DNA of 64,000 bases, taken from assembly GCA_020055645.1 (NCBI GenBank), contig CM034546.1, forward strand, positions 27,156,001-27,220,000, read 5' to 3'. The translations under genes and the position numbers were made by a program. The notes below the pieces were generated by a model. That model saw only the letters and a program-made list of their open reading frames with translations, was not told the DNA's origin and searched no databases. Positions 24,402 to 36,299 of the stretch are shown piece by piece. The DNA is from Tomocerus qinae (taxonomy: Eukaryota; Arthropoda; Collembola; Entomobryomorpha; Tomoceridae). Each line of letters starts with the position of its first letter. Positions within the stretch are counted from its first letter, which is position 1.

Positions 24402-25420
24402 TTAATCGTTGGTGTTGGCATTTCTCATGCGTTCGTATGGGGCATCAAAATTTTCCTCTGATAGCCAAGAGTTCCATGTTCCTGGGGTGGGTACAGTCGG
24501 AGTCGGAATAGCATACTGTCCCATATCCAGATGTAGGTCGACGATCACTCTCTGAAACTTCCTCACTGTCATGTGACGAGCAGCTTGTTTCAGACTCTTC
24601 ACCAGTCTTAATACACAACAAAAAACTCATGTATGGGTTAAAACGAGTGAAATGGACAGAAATCACTTACATTAATTATAATGAGCTCTTTTTCAATTAT
24701 GTTGATGAAACCATTAGCTTTCATATATCGTTCTTCAATCCTTAAGGTTGTTAAAATAATGTGATTTAGAACTTTACGCACAACTATAGTCTCATTAGCC
24801 ATCATGGGTCTCCTGGCCATTATATCTTTGTTAATAACAACAAAAAATTACCCTCGAACGGATTCAACGTGACGTCTCCAATTATCTTTGTAGTTGTAGT
24901 CCTTTAAAACTGTACTTGCTCTCTCCATTGCCTCCTTAGCATTTTTAAAGACGTTACCGTCTTTAAAATCGTACTTAATGGCATTCCAAACGTTTTCAAT
25001 TGGATTCAAATCTGGGTGATACGGAGGAAGTTTGACAACCCTATGACCGCTCTCTGCTGCTATTTGATCAATTCTGTGTTCCTTATCTACAGCTTTGAAC
25101 TTCTGTACAATTGGCCACATTTCCTTTATAGTATTGCGATTTGTGGCTTCTACGCCTTTTTTCTGCAGATATTCAAGCAATTCGGCTTTTTTAGCCCTAC
25201 ATGTGGGAGCTGTCGATTTTGAATGATAACTCGCGTTATCTAAACAGATGATGTGCTTTTTTCCTTTAGTTGTTCGGTTTCTAATAGTTTCTTAAACCAA
25301 TTCGTAAACCCATGGCTATCAACCTCATTATGGTAATCAGCGTCAGCAGTTTATGAATCTTTAATAAGCTCCGCTCCTTCCACGAAGCCATTTTCTCCAC
25401 CTATAGAATATTGGAAATAC
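24402..25420 (-). pseudogene. IS630/Tc1-like DDE transposase remnant
   Basis: Recognisable catalytic blocks on the minus strand: ADYHNEVDSHGFTNWFKKLL (first Asp region), KKHIICLDNASYHSKS (second Asp) and HRVVKLPPYHPDLNPIENVW (final Glu). An in-frame TAA precedes the first block, and the frame shifts between the first and second blocks. After VESVRG a GTAATT donor is possible; a Ser/acid-rich stretch (SCSSHDSEEVSESD) at 24445-24600 may be the C-terminal tail. A small ATG exon (MEEELEIEYRRRSSTEQE, about 27022-27078, with a GTAAAA donor) could be its start. Confidence 0.8.
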
Positions 25421-25559
25421 AAGGTGATCAGTTAATACTTGAACACGGTCTAGTCTTTCTAACTCCTAAACAAAGGCTGCTACAATTTCCTACAAAGTAG
25501 ACTGTATGGCATATTTTATTGACACTGTTTTCTGCAAGTAATATGGGGATCCGAATTTG

Positions 25560-26130
25560 TTAAAATACTGTATTTTTGCATTTGTTAGTGTACGATCTTT
25601 TATTAAAATAAAAAATTTGTTTCCCTTTGCTATCGATGCAACATTTGCACCGCTGTGGTACTGATTGACAAGCTTTCCGGATCATCTCCGGAGAGATTCG
25701 TTGAAATTCTCGTTCTATAGCCTTCTTTAGCTCATCAACAGTTTTCAGGTTAACTCCTTTAAATAACTTGATTTCGAGTCCTTTAAATAAACTTGATCCC
25801 TTAAATATCCCCACAGGTAATAGTCAGGAGGAGTGAGATCAGGGCTTCGTGGACACCTCTCTATTGTAACTCTTCTTCCATTCCAGTCTTCAAAACATTT
25901 TAAAAATTCCGTACTATTCGTCTAAAGTGGGGAGCAGTGCATCTTTTTGGAAGAAAGCTTCATTCTCTTTTTCCCTGTCAATCCTTGGTTTTGCAAACGT
26001 TTGCAACATGAGTAGATAACTTTCACTTGTGACGGTTGTTGGGAGAAAGTGCGGTCATATGATCTCTCCAGAATAGATACCTACCCACACATTCACCCCT
26101 TTGCTTTTTAGGGACTTTTCCATTACGTTA
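25560..26130 (-). pseudogene. Second mariner/Tc1-like transposase fossil
   Basis: Frames on the minus strand read VNVWVGIYSGEII, then RCPRSPDLTPPDYYLWGYL, then KTVDELKKAIEREFQRISPE...QRCKCCIDSKGKQ, in the order of a mariner/Tc1-type catalytic domain C-terminal half. Stops and shifts separate the blocks. This is a different lineage from the neighbouring DDE remnant (SPDLTPPDYYLWG signature versus HPDLNPIENVW). Confidence 0.75.
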
Positions 26131-26299
26131 TGCGGGTTGACTTTTTTACATGAAAAGCTGCACATAATTAACAAACGTCTTATGGTCACGATTTATAATT
26201 TGATAAATATGCTATGGTAGCCTACTTTGTAGGAAATCCTATCGTCTTTCCAATGGTGGTTTCTCATTTCCGTAGCGGCCTCTGTTTAGGAGTTAGAGA

Positions 26300-28689
26300 G
26301 CCTAGATCGTAGTATTTATTCCTTTTAGGGTGCCGGTGATGAAATCAGGCAGGCCTGTAACTTATTATTTTGGGCGCCCAACACGGAGGACCTAGAACAT
26401 TTCGTTTGTTTATTTTGATTAAATTATGGGAATTTTTATGTACTGGAAAGATATATTATTTTTGTACACAGATCCTCAACTCTGTGTAAAATATTTTTCC
26501 GTCCCATGGAAATGTATAGGAAATGTGGTTGTGACGTCACAAATCGATTACATTACAAAAAAATCGAATGAAGCCTGCAATTTAGGTTGTATTTACAACA
26601 GTGTTCGAAAAAATAGGCAGTGGTAACTTTTATACACAATTGCTCAATTTTATAATCATTTTCACATATCGGCGGGCTTTAACTTCTTCCAAAACTATGG
26701 TTACCTAGGATTTTTTTCGGCACATATCTAACCCCCTTGTAACCTTGAAAACGTCATATATTGTATGGACTATGTCACAATGACCAGAGGGAAAATAAAA
26801 ATATCATAAATTATGGTAACATATATAACTCAATATTTTAAAATTCATTGGGGCAAAATTTATTTACATTAGTATACTTTGATAATTCGGTTTATTCAAA
26901 AATTGTTTAATAATTAGCCACGAAATTCAGCCGAGAATACGATTAACGGTATCTATTAGGTACCTATTAATAAATCTTCAGTATTTTTAATCAAAATAAA
27001 AAATGTGCATACAAGTTTTACCTTTCCTGTTCAGTAGACGATCGCCGTCTATACTCAATTTCCAATTCCTCTTCCATAGTGTGTTGAACTTTTCAATTTG
27101 AATAAAATGTATAAACTACGAGAAGTTTATTCGCCGGATTTTGACTGAATAGGAGGCTATGCATGTAAAAGGGTGCGATTGTGACCTAATTACGAGTATA
27201 TATGAGCTATGAACATGAACATGTCTAGATAGCAATACATAAACGGCCAACACCATCAAGAATGATGACATAGCGCACAACTTGCGATCTTATAGATTAA
27301 GCGGAATTGCATAATTGATACTATTAGACTCACATGAGACAATAGTGTGGGATATTTCCTATATATATGATCTTTTGCATCAATACGCAAATGCAAATGA
27401 GTCATTTAATCCGTCAATATATTGGGTGGACTGATACAAAGATCTTAGTTGTTGACAACTTAAGATCTAATAATCTTAAAAACCAAAGCATGGGATATAC
27501 ATGGCAATTTGTTAACAGGGGTCAGCTACTACAAACGCACTTGGCATAGGGGTTTAGCAAACCCCTAAATCATATTTTTAGTATTATTGCAGTCCAATGC
27601 ATTTTCCGTATAGCCATATAATATGTACTAGTAATAGGCCCGTCCTCCAAACGGGAAATAGGTAACCCCTTAATGGGGACGGTAGATCATGGGTATGCAT
27701 TATAAATTAAAAAAGAATGAAAATTAACAGATTAAATAAAATTGTTTGGTATCTCCTTGGCGACTTGGTACAATACATCATAGTCATATTTATTCAATTG
27801 AATACTGGATGGATTGTATGGATATATAGTATTCCCATTCTCAATAATCCCATTCATATTTACATCCCAATGCAAATACGGAGTACCAACAATTTCAGGG
27901 ATGGAAAAAAATTAGCATTGAGTGCGATTCCAGGCATAGAAAATGACAAATTGTGATAGGCATGAATATCCGTAATTGTCATTGCTGCTATACTAATACA
28001 AACCTTTACGCTTTACTGGCTCGTGTTTTACTAACTACAAGGATACGAAATACATAATTTGAGCACCTCTTCCGTAAAATGACAAATCTCGTTGGATAAT
28101 CAGAATATGGCATAAATTAAAAATTATTATATGCCCCATTCTCCCGGTTGAAATCACAAATTCAAAATAGTCTTTTCACGCAAAAATTAATAAATGAAGT
28201 ACAATAATTGATAAACAGTAATCCCTTTACATGGCGGAGGCATGCCTGCTTAAAGAGTAGGACTTTGTCAAATTTTCGAAATTCACTGGCAAAATATTTT
28301 CTACTAAAAAATAAAAAAGAATGGCTACCGTCTTCATTAATAAGTCGAGTAGCTCAGGAAGAAGTTTGGTAAAGATCGGATGAAAACTGTAAGATGAGTA
28401 TTTGAACAAACGTGACCGATCAGAGCGTTTTCTCCCACTACTTCAATGTTAAAATTCAAAAAATCGTAAAACGATTTGGGGTTCGGACTCTGATGTGCCC
28501 ACCCAGTAAAAATTTGAAAGTCCTATGTTGATGTTAAAGGACATTTGTGTAGCTATTATTATAATGACACCAAACCTTTACACCGAAGTGAACATATAAC
28601 GTACCTAACTAAAAGAGACGCCGTCGCCATTTGCATAACTCCGAGATTAAGATTCGGATATAGTAATATTCACTATTCGTCTTATCGTA
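26300..28689. other. Interior of 11-kb element; no gene recognised
   Basis: AT-rich DNA with chance open frames (26426-26626, 27367-27549, 27717-27956). Apart from the possible small transposase first exon near 27022-27078 nothing is supported. Confidence 0.4.
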
Positions 28690-31600
28690 ATGGCAGTGAA
28701 AGGGCTTATAAAAGCTGCTGAAGAATTCATCAGTGCCGGCCAAAAAGAAGAGAATGATGGACAGTATTCGGTTGCCCATCACTATTATTCTATTGCTCTG
28801 TTGAAATACTGAGAATGTAAGTCATTTTGGTTTTTATTATATATAATTAGGATGGAATGGTTTTGGAAGTCGCTGTGTTACAAGCACGTATACAACAGAA
28901 CCGAGTTTGTAAGACTTCCAATCCAAATTTTAACTATAAATATTCGTATATTTACCTTTTCTTGTATTTTGGAGTAGAGGGGCTTCAGCCCATAAAGCCC
29001 AGTCCAATAACTCACTTCAACTCAACTCAGTTTTTGTATAAACTCATCCCAACATATTCTAACCCTAACACTTTCTGTCTACCTCACTCGTTCAACCTAA
29101 AATTGAGTTGAGTTGGCCCTATCACTATAATTCCTGATGGGATTTTAATTAATTGAGATTCAAAAAACATCGACTTGGAGGGATGCTAGCTTGCTTAATA
29201 TCATACCTAAAATAGATGCTGTATATTTATTGTATTTACTTGTGACTGCGCTTTAGGTTACCATGAGGCTGGTGATGACAAAAATTTGAAAGCCCAAATA
29301 ATAGGGCTAACGATGAAAGGAATAGAAAAAAAGGAGTTACTGGAATCGGTTTTGGGGGAACGTCGTGGAAATACTTCACAATGCTTAGGAAGTACTTCCA
29401 CAGCACCCTCGTTTTCACATGTCAGGCCCGGCATCCAAGCATCATCATTTCCGTCTACATTTTCATCAACTTTTAACACAGTTAGATCTAAAGCGAGTGC
29501 ACATTTGTCATCGTCATCTACAACTGTGAGACCAAGGGCGATGCCTGTAGATGCAACTAATAGGTAATTGGCAAGATTAGATAACAATTAAGTAGCATTA
29601 TATTAAAAAACTATTTCGATAACTATCTTACGATTCATCCCATGACATACCTATACTAAACAAAACCATCTATGCTACAATACCCTGTGAACAGTCAGAC
29701 GCACAGACAGACAGGATGTGAGAACTGTACATAATATCTGTGGTTGCTCGTAATATTAATTCAATTTTCTGCGTAGATCTCTTGATGACGAAAGAGCCGT
29801 AAAAGGTTTCTTTAGGAGAAAATTGGATGAGCCAAAACCTCAAACTAAATGGAATGACGTAATTGGGTGTGACGAGGCAAAGATGGTTCTAAAGATGAAA
29901 ATCATATACCCGGTACGGTATCCAAGATTGTGTGCAAGCAACAGTCCGCCATCATCAGCCAATGCCTGCCTCTTCGGCCCTCCGGGCTGTGGGAAATCTT
30001 TGCTGGTTAAGCCCCTGTCAATGAAATGGGAAACATTTCCTTTATGTCTGTTTCGGCCTCAGACCTTCTTGACAAATATGTCGGAGGTTCTGCCAAGAAA
30101 CTGAGATACCTCTTCGAGGTAGTGAGGGAGAGAAAGCCATGTGTCTTATTTATAGGTAACATAATATTTAATGACATTTTTAAAATAACAATACAGGAAA
30201 ATCTAATGTTAATTTTTCTTATCTATTAGACGAAATTGAAACTCTGTTTCAAAACCGGGCAAATTCCGATTCCTCCGGAGGAAGTGGTTTCCTATCTGAA
30301 TTTTTAATTCAAACTGATGGTGTCAACTCTTTCTTAAACAGAGGTATTAATATAATAGCAGCCACAAACATGCCATGGACCCTGGATGAGGCAATAAAGT
30401 AAGTCCACATTACAAACCAAAATTAAATTTTTTGCTAATGAATTTCTATATCATTTCTCTAGGCGCCGTTTCGGTACTTTTGTTTATGTTAAGTTGCCGA
30501 ACGAGGATAATCGGTTAACATTATTTGAAAACTTACTTGGGATAAACAAATGCCTTTTGACCCCTGATGACCGAGCATATTTAAAAAATAAAACTGTTGG
30601 GTACGAAAATACCATTTAAATAAAAACTACCCAAAATATATGATTAAATATTTTCTACTTTAACTTTTACAGATTTTCCAACTGTGATATAAGTGTCCTT
30701 GTAGACAACATTCTTTCGAGGCCTCTGTGCTGGACCCAAACTGCCACACATTTTAAAAGACATAACCCCAATGTCCGTTCTGGAAGAAAAGGCTTCTGGA
30801 CTCCATGCAATCCAAATGACCCTCTAGCTGTCCAAAGAGGACTGGAGTCAATCCTTCCGGAACTTGTTGAACCCCCTAGTCTTACAAGAGTGAGTATTTT
30901 TATGCCTTTTAAACGACAATTCATAGCACCCTCAAACAGAGATATGCCAACACGTTGTTATAAGTATATTATGTATACATACATATTATAAGTATATTAT
31001 ATACATATACATATTGTAAGTATATTATATACATATACATATTGTAAGTATATTATATACATATACATGTTATAAGTATATTATATATATATACATATTA
31101 TGAGTATAATATGTAATAATAATATGTATAAGTATATTATATAATAATAATGTATAAGTATATTATATAATAATAATGTATAAGTTTATCATATATATAC
31201 ATAATATAAGTATATTATATATATGTATACATATTATAAGTATATTATATATATGTATACATATTATAAGTATATTATATATATGTATACATATCATAAG
31301 TATATTATATATATGTATACATATTATAAGTATATTATATATATGTATACATATTTTAAGTATAGTACATGTATACACATATAATATATATATGTATACA
31401 TATTTTAAGTATAGTACATGTATACACATATAATATATATATGTATACATATTATAAGTATATTACATGTATACACATATAATATATATTTATATATATT
31501 ATTTCGATATTTCATACACCTTATATTCTTTATGTCATAGGGCGACATTATTAATGTCATCAGAGACTGCAAACCGGTAAATCCTACAGGAAATACAAGC

Positions 31601-31792
31601 CTTATTTTCCTGTCGGATGAATTTAACCGGCAACATGGAACAAATGTCACCGTGTCTTTCAATTGGGAAGAGCGAGACAAAGACCCGGTTCATCAAAAAG
31701 ACATGGATGATGACTGGGTGTGTTTTCCGCCAGGCGGAACTCTTTGCGGGAAATTCATGGTTGTTGTTTCGTTCTTTGTTGATGGTAATTGA
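28690..31792 (+). pseudogene. VPS4-like AAA ATPase with MIT domain, two lesions
   Basis: Seven exons join in consistent phases: 28690-28816, 29257-29563, 29777-30155, 30230-30398, 30463-30600, 30673-30889, 31541-31792. Exon 1 encodes a MIT-type helical hairpin. Exon 2 continues it and adds a Ser/Thr-rich linker. Exons 3-6 encode the AAA module: KWNDVIGCDEAK, Walker A FGPPGCGKS, Walker B VLFIDEIETLF, IIAATNMPW and the RRF arginine-finger region. VPS4 disassembles ESCRT-III polymers at membranes. Two lesions are seen: TGA at 28810 in the MIT exon, and a one-base shift near 30010 (after SLLVK), after which the frame resumes GNISFMSVSASDLL. The last exon matches VPS4 only loosely. The gene lies wholly within the long inverted repeats. 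Confidence 0.85.
30960..31495 (+). repeat. 30-bp AT minisatellite in the last VPS4-like intron
   Basis: Tandem units of 30 bp with the core ATAAGTATATTATATATATG and TATACATATT, best ordered at 31205-31345, with decayed units on both sides. Open frames on either strand here are artefacts of the repeat. Confidence 0.9.
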
Positions 31793-33851
31793 TACAAATG
31801 AGAAACAACGGCAACTTTTTTAATATCTGCTCAAATATTGCCTTGCTTATTAAAATTACTTGCATTGCTTTTAATATATTATTTAGATGGTTGTTTGGCA
31901 TATGAAATTATTGCATTAATACAACAATTTTCATAGTAGCATAATTAAAAACAGCATCAAGCTTCATTATTGTTAATTTTTAGTATTTTACATCGTTTGT
32001 TTGAGATTTACATAATTTCTGACAAATACATCATTTACGAATAACCCCTATTACAATTTATTGATTTTTAGTTTATCATTTAAGTTGGTTGCTTATTTTA
32101 AAAATTATAGCATAAATACACAACTAATTCATATTAACGTAATTTACAGACAGTATCAAGCATCATTATTGCTAATTTTTTGTATTTTACATCATTTGTT
32201 GAAGATTTACATAATTTCTGACAAATACATCATTTATGATTAACCTCTATTACAATTTATTGATTTTAGTTTATCGTTTAGGTTGGCTGCTTATTTTAAA
32301 AATTATAGCATAAATGCACAAATAATTTATATTGACGTAATTTCCAGACATCAAGCATCATTATTGCTAATTTTTCGTATTTTACATCGTAAGTTGAAGA
32401 TTTACATTATTTCTGACAAATACACCGTTTATGAACAACCCCAGGTACAATTTGTTCATTTTTAGTTTATCATTTAGGTTGGTTGCTTATTTTAAAAATT
32501 ATAGCATAAATGCACTAATAATTTATATTAACGTAATTTCCAGACATCATCAAGCATCATTATTGCTAATTTTTCGTATTTTACATCGTTTGGTAAAGAT
32601 TTACATTATTTCTGACAAATACACCGTTTATGAACAACCCCAGGTACAATTTGTTCATTTTTAGTATATCATTTTAGTTGGTGTTGACTTTAAAAATTAT
32701 TGCATGAATGCAACAATAATTCATATTAACGTAATTTCCAGACAGCATCAAGCATCATTATTGCTAATTTTTCGTATTTTACATCGTTTGGTAAAGATTT
32801 ACATCATTTCTGACAAATATAACTTTTACGAACAACCCCTAGCACAATCTGTTGATTTTTAATAGTTTAAATCGTTTAGTGATGATAGCGTAATTTATGG
32901 AAAACACATTTATGAGCGACCCCTAGCATAATTTTTAAATTCTTAGTAGTTTTTTATAATTTGTAAGCGAATCGTTTCAACCCAATACAATGATTTAGTA
33001 AGAGCCCATAATAGTAGTAAGGCTAGTATAAGGAATAGCGTTACTACTATCCTGGACTCTTACTAGATAGTTTTATTGGATTGAAACGATTCGCTCACAT
33101 TTTTATGTATTCATAGTTCATTGGTACACAATCATAAAGAGAAAACGTCATTTTTGAAACCTACATTATTTATGGACGGTCCCTAATATTTTTCGTTAAC
33201 ATTTAATTTGGTATATCATTTAGTACGGAATTAATAAATACAATACACGAAATTTTATAATTTATATCATTACATCATTGGCGGAGACTGCCTTGGTGTT
33301 ATTATAGGAGGCGTTGAGTGTATTAGCCTGTCGTACTTGCCCTTTGACACGTCCTCATGTCAAAAGAACGACACAAATGCTGAAATTGTAAGTGTGCGGA
33401 CATTATCTTTCATTTTGGACTGTTTCTGTCTGCCCGTTCAGTTCGTGCCAGTTTCTACCACTGGCCACTGTCACCTATAATGTCAGCCTTCCTCGACTCG
33501 GAAAATTTCTTTTGTCTACGAGTTTGAATGGGAACTGTACAGTGTGAACGAAAACTCTCATATTTGTAGAAGGGGTAGTGGATGTTGTTTCGCACACTGG
33601 ACATGAATCGAAAATGCATGCAGGCCAATCTTTTTGTGAGGGGGTTATAGAAACTGCATATCCAAGCATAAAGCATGTATAGTTAGCTATGTGGATAAAG
33701 TGAAGTCAAAATATACTTATCTCTTACGTTATCTCACAATTAGCATGTTATCAGAATTTTTCCAATCAGTATATATCTAATATCTGCTCTGCTGCCTTCG
33801 TGTTTGCTTTATTTCGTTACTAATTGCATCTGAGTGAATACAAGAAGTAAA

Positions 33852-34130
33852 ATGGCCGGTTTAAGAAAATTTGTAAGTTTGGAATACAAAACGGACAGTG
33901 ACACTGATGATAGTGAAGTTGAAAATAAAGAAAACGAAACAAAAAAGGCAAGGGTGCAACAGACCTGGACTGAAATTGACATTAACTCTGAAGATTTACT
34001 ATCCTGGAAGTTCAAGCAAACATTTAATTACAAAACTTGCAGTACAGAATATTATGATTGTGGTAAAGGTGGTAAGAGTTGCCCAGCCATTTTGAAATGT
34101 GTTAGTATTCCATGTGTTAGGTTCCTGTAA
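33852..34130 (+). CDS. FLYWCH-like zinc-finger N-terminal fragment (transposon-type)
   Basis: From ATG 33852 the frame starts MAGLRKFVSLEYKTDSDTDD, runs through an acidic/Lys-rich segment, then LLSWKFKQTFNYKTCSTEYY and DCGKGGKSCPAILKC. The YxCxxxGxxCPAxLK pattern resembles the WRKY/FLYWCH fingers at the N-terminus of many MULE transposases. It stops after 93 codons with no downstream transposase seen, so it is a fragment or first exon. It lies between the right arm of the 11-kb element and the right outer inverted repeat. Confidence 0.5.
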   Translation: MAGLRKFVSLEYKTDSDTDDSEVENKENETKKARVQQTWTEIDINSEDLLSWKFKQTFNYKTCSTEYYDCGKGGKSCPAILKCVSIPCVRFL

Positions 34131-34375
34131 ATATCCTAACTGACATTGACATTGCGTAATAATTGCCTACATTGCATTTTAAAATCAAATAAAAGGTAAC
34201 ATTACATACCTATAACGTTAAATTAACTTACCATACAAAGTCATAAACTGCCATATAAAGTCACACTATCTATTTTTACCTCGCCAATACAAAGGTCATG
34301 TGTGTGCCATACAAATTCCTATTTTCCCCTTAAAATATGCTTCAATATTTAGTATTTTCTTACGAAGTCGATTAT

Positions 34376-36290
34376 TTACTTCGTCCGGCGGAGACACCGA
34401 CACACGCTAATACCTCTTCGAATTTTTTGGTGACGAGTTTTTAGTTTGCTAAAAAGAATGACGACGTTTATTTTCAGCATCAATCTAGAGTGCCATAACC
34501 ATTCCAGAAGAAGAGTGATGAATGATCCAAGTAGAAGGTATCCACAAACGAAAAAAATAGTATGGATTTTCATCGACAGACTAATAGGCAATATCTGAGA
34601 TTCTTTATGCTTCAGTTTCGAATGGGATATTATATCTTTCAAGTCAAGAATAAAATCGAATTGTTCCTTGAAATAATTTAGAAAGCCTCTCTCTTGCATG
34701 ACTTGAAATATAGATTTGAATACATAACGGTATAGCAATTTATGAAACGATAAGGCATTGGAGTAGAAAGATCTGTTTCCTTTACAGTCATGCAAATTCC
34801 GTCAGATGATACTTTAGATGGAATTAAGGGCACAGTGTGGTGACTTCTCTTTTTATAGTATACACTAAATAGTTTCATTGGGAAGTCAGTCAAAAAACTT
34901 TCCAATTAAATATAAAGTAGTTACCTTTTTTGTGCTTAGGTTTTCTATCGGTTGCCCAATTATATATGTGGACTGGACACTTGAATTCATTTTGTCCAGA
35001 ATTTTATATTTTTCAAAATATTCGTCTCTCTGATCGTTAATATTCCACCGTCTGGTTTTCAGCCAGAACATTTTATATCCATTTTCCACGAGATCTTTAA
35101 AGTCTTTAAATTGTTTTTTGTCTGGCGGTGCAATAATCTCGCTTGTTATCCACGTTTCGTATTGAGTAGCAATTACAAATCCCATGGACGCAATTACCAA
35201 ACACAAAATGTTTCTCCTTTTATTGGAAACACCTTGGTTTAAAAGGACGGCTATTGTGGATACAAAAATAAACTCTAATTTCTTGTAGAAAGTAGAAATT
35301 CGAAAGCCTAAAGCATAAAATGAAATCGGGAATTGCGAAAATATTAGCCACCAGCAATAACCATCAAATGTATTTTGAATCAGAACTGTCAAAGGGATGT
35401 CCGCGAATCGAGCGAGGGTTGGCTTCGCAGTAATATGGAATCATCTCATCGAAGTATTCAATAGAACGAGTTGTATACCATTTCTGAATATAATTGTCTC
35501 TGTAGGGAAATAACATCAAAATGTATCCACATCGACGAAGTTTTTGTTTTAGATTTGCATATTGCCGTGTATAGTTGGCAGTGAAGTTCAATATTTCAGA
35601 CATCAAATCAAAAGTTCTCACTGTATTTCGACAATTTCCATCTCTACTTTTACATCTTATCATTTTTCTTGGATTATAAAACGGAAAAAATGGATATACT
35701 CCCCCGATTTGCATTCCATGAAGATTCCCGTTTAAATTTTTCCAAACTCTTTCCCATTCTTCTTCGGAGTCTTCTGCTTCAATTGGATGATAAGTTAAAG
35801 ACTCATCTTTGTAGAGAATTGTCGCATAAATCGAATATTGATATCCAACTTTTATTGCCATTATAAAGAGAGGAGCTACCAATTCATAAATGATGTTTGC
35901 TTGCCATTCTGGATTCAGCCATTTCAATTCATCTTTGATGACGACTATGAATCTCGAATCCCGACGATTTATTTCTTTTCCAAAAGGAATGACTGGAGTT
36001 TTTAAGTCAGAGTCTGGCTCCATTAGAATATTTACAGTGCAGAAACTTCTAGAGAGATCCCGTGGATTATCTTCATGACGACCGAAAAGAGTTTTACTGT
36101 AGTTCCACTTTGCCAATGTCCATGGTTGGCCATTTTGGTTAGACAGGATAAAATCTGTCTGCCATTCGGATTGATGGGAAGTAATCATGTTAAAATCACA
36201 ATTACTGTAGAACGACAAATTTCTAAAGCAGTTGATGTTGTTTATAATAACAGAAATTAAAAATGGTACAACTGGATGCAGGAAATACAT
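34376..36290 (-). pseudogene. Ionotropic-receptor-like ligand-gated channel with three frame breaks
   Basis: ATG 36290 opens a signal peptide (MYFLHPVVPFLISVIINN) and an extracellular region with ligand-lobe-like sequence (YSIYATILYKDESLTYHP). The channel part follows: ADIPLTVLIQNTFDGYCWW leading into the pore region, then a helix ILCLVIASMGFVIATQYETW, a second lobe (APPDKKQFKDFKDLVENGYK), and a last helix IHTIFFVCGYLLLGSFITLL. This order is that of insect-type IRs, divergent iGluR relatives used in chemosensation. The frame breaks near 35410 (CEANPRS to FADIPLTV), at the A6 run 34892-34897 (LIGK to FLTDFPMK), and near 34795 (DGIC to HDCKGN). Each is explained by one base. Either a pseudogene or an error-bearing assembly of an intact single-exon gene. 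Confidence 0.75.
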
Positions 36291-36299
36291 TTTAACACG

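Larger units (their letters stand above)
22559..33645. mobile_element. 11-kb element with long terminal inverted repeats carrying a VPS4-like gene
   Basis: Left arm is about 22559-23825 and right arm about 31850-33645. They are near-identical in opposite orientation from the outer end (ACCCCCTCACAAAAAGATTG) inward. The inner part of each arm is a tandem array of ~200-bp units containing AGCAATAATGATGCTTGATG; the right arm has more units than the left. Each arm also holds an internal hairpin element (left 23108-23243) with ends AGCGAATCGTTTCAA. The interior holds two broken Tc1/mariner-like transposases on the minus strand and a multi-exon VPS4-like gene on the plus strand. No clear target duplication was seen. 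It could be a giant foldback-type transposon or an inverted duplication. Confidence 0.75.
22330..34325. repeat. Decayed outer inverted repeat pair around the 11-kb element
   Basis: About 95 bp at 22333-22430 (GGCACACACATGAC, AGTGTGACTTTGTATGG, TTATGACTT) recurs inverted at about 34215-34308. These lie just outside the inner long inverted repeats. They may be the terminal repeats of an older element, perhaps MULE-like given the FLYWCH-like fragment between the inner arm and the right outer repeat, into which the inner element was inserted. Confidence 0.5.

Noticed and set aside
31163-31450. Open frames of repeated Tyr/Ile/His/Cys on both strands
   Set aside because: By-product of the 30-bp AT minisatellite in an intron.
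22540-33676. Paired open frames MNNPRYNLFIF... and MIIPRYYPLTK...
   Set aside because: They occur because the inverted arms duplicate non-coding DNA; no coding signature.
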